Part shown: one piece after another, positions 6,425 to 11,867 of the stretch | Numbering within the stretch: the first letter of the stretch is position 1 | How the letters are laid out: each line of letters opens with the position of its first letter | Origin: Acidobacteriota bacterium | GTDB taxonomy: Bacteria > Actinomycetota > Acidimicrobiia > Spongiisociales > UBA5794 | Assembly (NCBI GenBank): GCA_022574065.1 | Contig: JACZST010000032.1 | Location: forward strand, 1 to 11,867 | DNA length: 11,867 bases | Direction: 5' to 3' | Made by a program: the position numbers and the translations under genes | The notes under the pieces: generated by a model | Told to the model about the DNA's origin: nothing | Database searches by the model: none | Seen by the model: the letters and a program-made list of their open reading frames with translations, nothing else

Positions 6425-7309
6425 TCAACCGGCGGAGGCCAGGAGCTGCTCGGTGCCTCCGGAACGTACTCGCTCGATGTCCTCCTGGTACTTGAGGATC
6501 ACGCCAATGGTGTCGTCCACCGCCTCCGGGTCGAGCCGTTTCGTGCCAAGCACGGCGAGCGCCGCCGCCCAGTCCAACGTTTCGGCCACCCCTGGTGGCT
6601 TGTACAAATCCATGGTGCGCAGCGTCTCCATGGCTCGGGCGAGGTCGGCGGCCAGCGCCTCCGGAACGTTTGGCACTTTGCGCATGACGATGGCGACCTC
6701 TCGGTCGAAGTCGGGATACTCGATCCAGTGGTAGATGCAGCGCCGCTTCAGTGCATCGTGGATCTCTCTTGTCCGGTTCGAAGTGAGCACGATCACCGGT
6801 GGCTGATCGGCGACGATGGTGCCGATCTCCGGGATCGTGACCTGGAAGTCGCTCAACAACTCCAGGAGATAGGCCTCGAACTCCTCATCGGCTCGGTCCA
6901 GTTCGTCGATCAGGAGCACCGGCCGCTCGCCCCCCGCCGAGGCTTCGACGGCCTGGAGGAGAGGACGAGGAACCAGATAGTCACGACTCATGATGTCGTC
7001 GACCTCGACCCGCTCGCCTCCGCCACCGGCCTCGATGAGCCTGATGGCGAGCATCTGCTTTGGGTAATCCCACTCGTAAACGGCGTGATTGACGTCGAGC
7101 CCTTCGTAGCACTGGAGACGAATCAACCGGCTGTCGAGAATCGAGGCCAGCACCTTGGCCACCTCGGTCTTTCCGACTCCGGCTTCGCCCTCCAGGAACA
7201 GCGGTTTTCCTAGCTGGAGGGCGAGGTGGATCGCCACCCCGAGGGAGCGCTCGGCGACATACCGCTCTCCCTCTAAGGCCTCGAGAACGTCATCGATCGA
7301 ATTCAGCAT
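6425..7309 (-). CDS. coxD: CoxD, MoxR-family AAA+ ATPase
   Basis: This 294-residue AAA+ ATPase is of the MoxR class. Visible motifs are Walker A GEAGVGKT (residues 41-48), Walker B VLLIDELDRAD (131-141), sensor 1 LTSNRT (175-180) and the arginine-finger region ALKRRC (186-191). A helical lid domain follows, including GVAETLDWAAALAVLG. CoxD proteins act as ATP-driven chaperones that help sulfurate and assemble the CODH active site, together with a VWA partner, here the next gene (coxE). The ATG at 7309 has no strong ribosome site. It is kept because the protein then begins at the normal family position (SIDDVLEALEGERYVAER). The 119-base gap upstream contains a spaced direct repeat and may hold a promoter. 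Placement directly after the form II genes and ahead of form I leaves open which enzyme it serves. Confidence 0.94.
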   Translation of the reverse strand: MLNSIDDVLEALEGERYVAERSLGVAIHLALQLGKPLFLEGEAGVGKTEVAKVLASILDSRLIRLQCYEGLDVNHAVYEWDYPKQMLAIRLIEAGGGGERVEVDDIMSRDYLVPRPLLQAVEASAGGERPVLLIDELDRADEEFEAYLLELLSDFQVTIPEIGTIVADQPPVIVLTSNRTREIHDALKRRCIYHWIEYPDFDREVAIVMRKVPNVPEALAADLARAMETLRTMDLYKPPGVAETLDWAAALAVLGTKRLDPEAVDDTIGVILKYQEDIERVRSGGTEQLLASAG

Positions 7310-7322
7310 GCGCTAACCATAG

Positions 7323-7411
7323 GAAGCGGAGCGGGTACAAGGCTCGCCCGGCCAGAGGAGATAGCCGACCACCCTCCTAGAGAACGGAGCGGACGCAAGG
7401 CCCGCCCCGCC
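7323..7411. repeat. Pair of imperfect ~30-bp direct repeats upstream of coxD
   Basis: Copy A (7323-7353) and copy B (7382-7411) share 25 of 30 positions after one single-base indel, and start 59 bases apart. The common core is CGGAGCGG, three variable bases, CAAGGC, one variable base, CGCCC. Both lie in the non-coding gap between form II coxM and coxD. They could be paired regulator sites, or remains of a tandem repeat of about 60 bases. Each copy holds only a 4-bp potential stem, so a strong RNA hairpin is not supported. Confidence 0.7.
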
Positions 7412-7428
7412 CCTATTTGCTGAACTGT

Positions 7429-8295
7429 CTATACCCCGGCGTCGATGAAGGCGTCGGCAAGAGCTCGCCTGGTGAGCACCGTCGCCAGATGGACCCGGTA
7501 CTCGCCGGATGCGTATACATCGCCGAGCGGGTTGTCCAGGGCTGCGGCAACCTTGGACGATGCCTCTGCGATCGACTCTGCGCTCACAACCTGGCCTACG
7601 AGCGCTGCTTCAGCCGCTTCGGCTCGCTCCGGCGTTCCGGTGATACCACCAATCGCGATCCGCGCCGCCGTGCACGTGCCGTCGCTCGCGGACACCACCG
7701 CGGCGACGCCTACCACGGCGTAGCTGGACGCCGGGTGGCGATGTTTCTTGTAGTCGCCGCCCTGTTCATCTCCGATCACCGGAACCTCCACCGATGTCAC
7801 CAGCTCACCGTCGGCATGTGCCGGTGTGAACATGTCGACAAAGTAATCGTCGGCCGGTATCGAGCGGTCGCCGCTCTTTCCGGTGACGGTGATGGTGGCT
7901 CCCAGTGCCGTCAGCACCGTCGGATAATCCGCTGCCGGGTCGGCGTGGGCGATGCTGCCGCCGATGGTCCCCCTGTTGCGCACCGCCGGATCTCCGATGT
8001 GGGCAGCGGTGTCCGCCAGGATCGAACAGTCGCCTTGAACGAGCTCGGAGGCGGCGACCGCAGCGTGTTTGGTGAGAGCGCCGATGCTGAGCGAATCACC
8101 ATTGCGGCTGATCCCATCCAGTCCTTCGATCCTGCTCAGGTCCACCAGCGCCGGCGGGTTGGCCACGCGGAGTTTCATCGCCGGCAGCAGGCTATGACCG
8201 CCGGCCAGCGGCCGAGCTCCGTCCACGGTGGAAAGGAGGTCGATGGCATCCGCTAGCGTTTCCGGCCGGTAATAGTCGAATGGTGCGGTCTGCAT
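7429..8295 (-). CDS. coxM: Form II CoxM-like FAD-binding subunit
   Basis: This protein of about 288 residues is the flavin subunit of the S-L-M enzyme and should take electrons from its CoxS partner. It carries canonical FAD loops AGGHS (residues 31-35) and TIGGS (110-114). The N-terminal strand-helix MQTAPFDYYRPETLADAIDL and a C-terminal flavoprotein domain (about 180-285) complete the fold. Two adjacent ATG codons compete for the start (8298 and 8295). The ribosome site GGGAGGT at 8301-8307 is two bases from the first and five from the second, so 8295 is preferred. The coxL stop is embedded in ATGATG, and the ribosome site lies within the last coxL codons, so translation is coupled. The frame is open to 8334, but that extension overlaps coxL and is not family-like. 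The gene is last in its trio, which is the usual form II order. Confidence 0.93.
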   Translation of the reverse strand: MQTAPFDYYRPETLADAIDLLSTVDGARPLAGGHSLLPAMKLRVANPPALVDLSRIEGLDGISRNGDSLSIGALTKHAAVAASELVQGDCSILADTAAHIGDPAVRNRGTIGGSIAHADPAADYPTVLTALGATITVTGKSGDRSIPADDYFVDMFTPAHADGELVTSVEVPVIGDEQGGDYKKHRHPASSYAVVGVAAVVSASDGTCTAARIAIGGITGTPERAEAAEAALVGQVVSAESIAEASSKVAAALDNPLGDVYASGEYRVHLATVLTRRALADAFIDAGV

Positions 8296-10664
8296 CATTG
8301 ACCTCCCTTCTGTGCCTCTTGGATGGCGGTCCACACCCGCTCCGGGGTCAGTGGCATGTCGACCTGCTGGACTCCGAGCGGAGCGAGGGCGTCCATCACC
8401 GCGTTGTACACCGTCGGCGTGGAGGCGATGGTCCCGGTCTCGCCAACACCCTTGACACCCAGCGGGTTGACGTTGGTGGGGGTCTCGGTCTTACCCAACT
8501 CGAAGTTGGGAAGGAACTCGGCCTTGGGGATGGCGTAGCTCATCATCGATCCGGTGACCAGGTTGCCGTCGTCGTCGTAGACCGCCCCCTCCCACAGCGC
8601 CTGGGCGGCGCCCTGGGCGACTCCTCCTTGCACCTGGCCCTCGACGATCATCGGGTTGATGACCGGCCCGCAATCGTCCACAGCCACGTAGCGTTGGAAA
8701 TCGATCTCCCCGGTTTCGGGATCGACCTCCATCTGAGCGATGTGGGTGCCGAACGGGTACACGAAATTCCCTGGGTTGAAGAAGCTCGACGCCTCCAGTC
8801 CCGGATCGACACCCTCCGGCAGATCCCATGCCGTGTTGGCGGCAAGAGCGATGTCCTGGATGGTCTTGCCATCCGCCCGTGACCCCTTCACCGAGAACAC
8901 ACCGTCGGAGAACTCGATGTCCTCTTCCGCTGCCTCCAGCATGTGGGCTGCGATCTTGACGCCCTTGTCCTTGATCTGGCTAACGGCGCCCATGATTGCC
9001 CCGCTCCCCACCGCTGTGGTGCGACTGCCGTAGGTACCCCACCCCATGGGAGTCTTGGCGGTATCTCCGTAGACGACATCGACGTCCTCGACCGAGACCC
9101 CGAGCTGGTCGGAGATGATCTGAGCGAACGTGGTCTCCTCCCCTTGGCCGTGCGGGCTGACCCCGACCAGGAGGGTTACCTTTCCCGTCGGATGGAAACG
9201 AACGATGGCGCTATCCCACAGGCCGCCACCGAAACCGACCGCACCCGCCACCTCGGAGGGTCCGAGGCCGCAGATCTCGGTATAGGTCACCACGCCGATA
9301 CCGACGAGTCGTCCTTCCTCTCGTGCTTTGGCCTGTGCCTTTCTGGCGTCCTCGTAGCCGAACATGTCCAAGGCCTTGTCCAGGGCGCCCACGTAGTTTC
9401 CCGAGTCGTAGACCAGCCCGGTCGCCACCTCATGGCCGTCGTCGAACGGCTCGATGAGGTTGCGCCGCCGCACCTCCACCGGATCCATGTCCAGCTCGCG
9501 AGCGACCAGATCGACCATGCGCTCCACCATGAAGATAGCCTCGGGACGACCCGCTCCCCGGTAGGCGTCGGTCGGCGTGGTGTTGGTGAAGGTCCCGTAC
9601 ACGTCCTCGTGGATGGCTCCGATGTCATAGGAGCCCGACAGGATGAGCCCGTGCAGGATGGTGGCTATTCCCGTCGACGCCGTCGACAGGTAGGCGCCCA
9701 TGCTTGCCCATGTTTTTGCCCTGAGGCCGAGGATCTTGCCCTCCTTGGTCGCCGCCATCTCCACCTCGGCGATGTGGTCGCGACCGTGGGTGGTCGCCAG
9801 ATAGTTCTCGCTCCTGGTCTCCGCCCACTTCACCGGCCTTCCCACCTGCTGCGAGGCGAAGATCACCATGGTGTCTTCCGGGTAGTGAGCGAGCTTGGAT
9901 CCGAAACCGCCGCCCACATCGGGTGCGATCACCCGGATCTTGTGCTCGGGGACCGGGGTGTCCAGCGACAGCAGGAACCTGACGATGTGCGGGTTCTGGC
10001 TTGTCACCCACAGCGTGAGCTCGCCCATGGCATCGTCCCAGCGAGCAAGCGCCACTCTTGCCTCCATCGCGTTGGGGATGAGCCGCTGGTTGGTGATGGT
10101 TTCCTTGACCACGACATCGGCAGAGGCAAAGGCGGCTTCGACGTCACCGCCATCCACAACCCAATGAAAGCATTGGTTGTTCGGCGCCTCCTCGTGCAGT
10201 TGCGGCGCGTCGGGGTCCATGGCCTTCCTGACATCGACAACGACCGGGAGAACGTCGTAGTCGACGTCCACGGCATACGCCGCATCCCGGGCGTTGGCAT
10301 CGGTGTCGGCGACGACCATGGCAACGGCGTCACCGACGTAGCGCACGGTGTCGATGGCGATCGGGGGGTGGGGCGGTGTCACGGTGTCGGAATCGGGGAC
10401 CACCCAGGCGCAGGGAATACCGCCGAATCCGGCGTCGGCCATTTCCTGGCCGGTGAACACCCCAACGACCCCTGGCATCTCGGTCGCGGCCGAGGTGTCG
10501 ATTCCCTTGATCCGTGCGTGGGCAAGCGGCGATCGCACCACCGCCATGTGCACCATGCCGGGTTGGGTGAGGTTGTCGGTAAAGCGCCCCTGACCTGTGA
10601 TGAAGCGTGCATCCTCCTTGCGCGCTACGGATGCGCCGAAGGCACGTTCGGTGGTCGTGGTCAT
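8295..10664 (-). CDS. coxL: Form II CoxL-like molybdenum hydroxylase large subunit
   Basis: This 789-residue molybdopterin-binding catalytic subunit is of the xanthine oxidase family. Its active-site loop is AYRGAGR (residues 367-373), the form II signature, with no copper-binding cysteine. Other cofactor segments are DVGGGFGSK (249-257), HGQGEETT (505-512) and GVGETGT (739-745), in which E742 is the expected catalytic base. The N-terminal hammerhead domain begins SVARKEDARFITGQGRFTDN (12-31). The physiological substrate of form II enzymes is uncertain. Weak CO oxidation, or oxidation of aldehydes or aromatic heterocycles, are the usual proposals. The ATG start overlaps the coxS stop (ATGA) and has a purine-rich GGAGAGGAG ribosome site. 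The C-terminal codons double as the ribosome site of coxM. It is intact and of normal length. It should not be annotated as a proven CO dehydrogenase. Confidence 0.94.
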   Translation of the reverse strand: MTTTTERAFGASVARKEDARFITGQGRFTDNLTQPGMVHMAVVRSPLAHARIKGIDTSAATEMPGVVGVFTGQEMADAGFGGIPCAWVVPDSDTVTPPHPPIAIDTVRYVGDAVAMVVADTDANARDAAYAVDVDYDVLPVVVDVRKAMDPDAPQLHEEAPNNQCFHWVVDGGDVEAAFASADVVVKETITNQRLIPNAMEARVALARWDDAMGELTLWVTSQNPHIVRFLLSLDTPVPEHKIRVIAPDVGGGFGSKLAHYPEDTMVIFASQQVGRPVKWAETRSENYLATTHGRDHIAEVEMAATKEGKILGLRAKTWASMGAYLSTASTGIATILHGLILSGSYDIGAIHEDVYGTFTNTTPTDAYRGAGRPEAIFMVERMVDLVARELDMDPVEVRRRNLIEPFDDGHEVATGLVYDSGNYVGALDKALDMFGYEDARKAQAKAREEGRLVGIGVVTYTEICGLGPSEVAGAVGFGGGLWDSAIVRFHPTGKVTLLVGVSPHGQGEETTFAQIISDQLGVSVEDVDVVYGDTAKTPMGWGTYGSRTTAVGSGAIMGAVSQIKDKGVKIAAHMLEAAEEDIEFSDGVFSVKGSRADGKTIQDIALAANTAWDLPEGVDPGLEASSFFNPGNFVYPFGTHIAQMEVDPETGEIDFQRYVAVDDCGPVINPMIVEGQVQGGVAQGAAQALWEGAVYDDDGNLVTGSMMSYAIPKAEFLPNFELGKTETPTNVNPLGVKGVGETGTIASTPTVYNAVMDALAPLGVQQVDMPLTPERVWTAIQEAQKGGQ

Positions 10665-11209
10665 GTGCGGCTCCTCTCCCAGGCGCGTCGCTCCGCCTCT
10701 CGCAACGTGATCTGGTGCTCGGCCGGGGTCGACTCGAACGGGCTGTGGGCCTCGGTGAGCCTGGCACCCTCGTCAACCGCTTGCACGATGTTCTGGTAGC
10801 CGGTGCAGCGGCACAGGTTGCCCTCGAGGCCGTGCCGAATCTGCTCTTCGGTGGGCTCCGGGTAGGACTCGACCAGCTTGACCGCGGTCATGATCATCCC
10901 GGGTGTGCAGAAGCCACACTGCAGCCCGTGCTTTTCGGTGAATGCGCGTTGCATGGGATGCAACTCACCATTGATGGACAGGCCCTCGATGGTCGTGATC
11001 GATGCCCCGTCTGCCTGAGCGGCCAGCACCGTGCATGACTTGACTGCGGCACCGTCGATGTGGACCGTGCATGCCCCGCATTGGCTGGTGTCACATCCGA
11101 TATTGGTGCCGGTCAGCCCAAGGTCGTCGCGGAGGAAGTCGACCAGCAACGTGCGGGGTTCGACATCTCGTTCGTAGCTGGTGTTGTTGACGGTCATCGA
11201 TACGTTCAA
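10661..11209 (-). CDS. coxS: Form II CoxS-like [2Fe-2S] small subunit
   Basis: This 182-residue iron-sulfur subunit heads the S-L-M enzyme. Cluster ligands are C39, C44, C47 and C59 (GCDTSQCGAC, then SC) and C98, C101, C133 and C135 (QCGFC and NLCRCTGY). It has a longer tail than the form I CoxS here, about 25 extra residues after position 155, rich in charged residues (LREAERRAWERSRT). The start is taken as TTG at 11209. An exact AGGAGG at 11217-11222 sits seven bases upstream, whereas the ATG at 11197 would be 19 bases away. The peptide MNVSMTVNNTSYERDVEPRT also fits the family. It overlaps coxL by four bases (ATGA). It is the first cox gene after the IS110 fragment, so the promoter for the array probably lies in 11210-11416. 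Confidence 0.94.
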   Translation of the reverse strand: MNVSMTVNNTSYERDVEPRTLLVDFLRDDLGLTGTNIGCDTSQCGACTVHIDGAAVKSCTVLAAQADGASITTIEGLSINGELHPMQRAFTEKHGLQCGFCTPGMIMTAVKLVESYPEPTEEQIRHGLEGNLCRCTGYQNIVQAVDEGARLTEAHSPFESTPAEHQITLREAERRAWERSRT

Positions 11210-11216
11210 AGGGGAA

Positions 11217-11222
11217 CCTCCT
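11217..11222 (-). promoter_or_regulatory. Ribosome-binding site AGGAGG that selects the TTG start of form II coxS
   Basis: AGGAGG on the minus strand stands seven bases ahead of TTG (11209-11207). This is near-optimal spacing, and it decides between that codon and the in-frame ATG twelve bases further on. Confidence 0.8.
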
Positions 11223-11330
11223 GATCGGGGAGTGGGTCTATTGCGAACGGATGTCAGGGAGGAGCACGTCGGGGGAAAGCGTCGCGCCTGAGCCTCGAAA
11301 AAGCCATCTCAGCTTCGGTCGGTGCGGTCA

Positions 11331-11342
11331 CGAGGTACCTCG
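11331..11342. promoter_or_regulatory. 12-bp perfect palindrome, possible operator upstream of the array
   Basis: CGAGGTACCTCG is its own reverse complement. It lies about 122 bases upstream of the form II coxS start, in the gap between the transposase fragment and the cox genes. No clear -35/-10 pair was found beside it. A dimeric regulator site is possible, but the function is inferred only from symmetry and position. Confidence 0.3.
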
Positions 11343-11392
11343 GCTGGCATTGCTCTCAGCCTACACGGGAACAGGTGGCCCGCGTCGGGCTA

Positions 11393-11407
11393 TGGGGTCA
11401 GACCCCA
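11393..11407. repeat. 15-bp dyad TGGGGTCAGACCCCA next to transposase stop
   Basis: TGGGGTC (11393-11399) and GACCCCA (11401-11407) are exact reverse complements around one central base. The dyad lies nine bases downstream of the transposase stop codon. With a one-base centre it is poorly suited to an RNA hairpin and more like a protein site or an element-end motif. It may mark or lie near the end of the insertion sequence. No matching copy is seen elsewhere in the window. Confidence 0.5.
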
Positions 11408-11416
11408 CCCACGATC

Positions 11417-11867
11417 TCAGGCCATCTGGATGTGTTTGAAGACTTGGCGGGCGGCGTAGCGTTCCAGGCTGCGCATGATCTCGGTGGTGTTGCGTCCTTG
11501 GTTTCGGCGACGGGTCACGTAGCGGCGGGTCTCGGGGTGGTTGGACATGCGGGTCAACGCGATGCGATACAGCGCGGCGTTGGCTTGGCGGTCTCCGCCA
11601 CGGTTGAGCCGGTGACGGGGGGTCTTTCCGGTCGACGCCGGCAGCGGAGCGACGCCGCACAGATGCGCCCACGAGCCTTCCGAGTTCAACCGGTCAGGGT
11701 TGTCTCCGGCGGTGACGAGCAGCGTTGCGGCGCTGTCGAGACCGACGCCGTGGAGGTCGAGCAGCGACGGTGCGGTGGCGGCGACGAGTCCGCTGAGCAT
11801 ATGGTCGATGCTTGCCATCTCGGTGTTGAGGTGTTGTATCCGCCGGGCCAGGTTCCGGATCACCACA
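11417..11867 (-). mobile_element. IS110-family transposase, C-terminal part, cut by window edge
   Basis: The frame enters from the right edge and ends at a TGA (11417-11419), giving about 150 residues. It shows the Transposase_20 domain typical of the C-terminal half of IS110-family recombinases. A charged helical linker is followed by the helix-hairpin-helix LLDLHGVGLDSAATLLVTAG, then GDNPDRLNSEGSWAHLCGVA. Next comes PASTGKT, the segment containing the conserved serine, and then RHRLNRGGDRQANAALYRIA. The N-terminal DEDD nuclease domain would lie outside the window. The visible part is undamaged. IS110-family elements encode a bridge RNA in a non-coding end that guides target choice, which in the IS1111 group lies downstream of the gene, so 11210-11416 could hold it. 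The element's end cannot be fixed because the family usually lacks clear terminal inverted repeats. It points in the same direction as the cox array. Confidence 0.92.

Noticed and set aside
8943..10799. Long plus-strand open frame (618 codons) opposite form II coxL
   Set aside because: It is antisense to an unambiguous coxL and reflects GC-rich codon bias. The protein has no recognisable motif and is rich in H, R, G and D, as expected of a mirror frame. The same holds for other plus-strand frames such as 3849-4814 and 6386-7213.
11288..11312. CTGAG/CTCAG hairpin in the gap before form II coxS as a transposase terminator
   Set aside because: The five-base stem with a 15-base loop is too unstable, and it lies over 100 bases from the transposase stop.

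Overview
The window reads as a GC-rich bacterial chromosome segment, most likely from an actinobacterium. That is inferred from GC-rich third codon positions, strong GGAGG-type ribosome sites and the style of the cox proteins; no rRNA or other marker gene is present to fix the taxon. Every gene found lies on the minus strand, so transcription runs from high to low coordinates.

Layout in transcription order. (1) The 3' part of an IS110-family transposase gene, cut by the right edge (11417-11867). (2) A 207-base gap holding a 15-base dyad, a 12-base palindrome and the ribosome site of the next gene. (3) A molybdenum hydroxylase in the order S-L-M (11209-7429). Its large subunit carries AYRGAGR, the signature of form II CoxL-like enzymes. 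(4) A maturation block: a MoxR-type AAA+ ATPase (coxD), a VWA protein (coxE), a degenerate second copy of the coxE tail, a stand-alone XdhC/CoxI domain, and a Rossmann-type XdhC/CoxF protein. (5) A second molybdenum hydroxylase in the order M-S-L (3850-93). Its large subunit carries AYRCSFR, the signature of true form I aerobic carbon monoxide dehydrogenase (CODH). (6) The first 29 codons of a third XdhC/CoxI-family gene, cut by the left edge.

The form I enzyme should oxidise CO with water to CO2, using a Cu-S-Mo centre in CoxL, FAD in CoxM and two [2Fe-2S] clusters in CoxS, and pass electrons to the respiratory chain. CoxD, CoxE and the XdhC-type proteins belong to families implicated in sulfuration and metal loading of such cofactors. 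Their position between two hydroxylases suggests they may serve both, which is inference. The form II enzyme's substrate cannot be read from sequence.

Within each hydroxylase the genes are tightly packed, with ATGA or ATGATG overlaps, or a 12-base gap between coxM and coxS of form I. Gaps of 71-163 bases separate most maturation genes. These gaps hold heptamer repeats, a spaced direct repeat and the coxE-tail remnant. The most unusual points are both CODH forms sharing one co-directional array, the vestigial coxE tail, and the division of XdhC functions over three reading frames.
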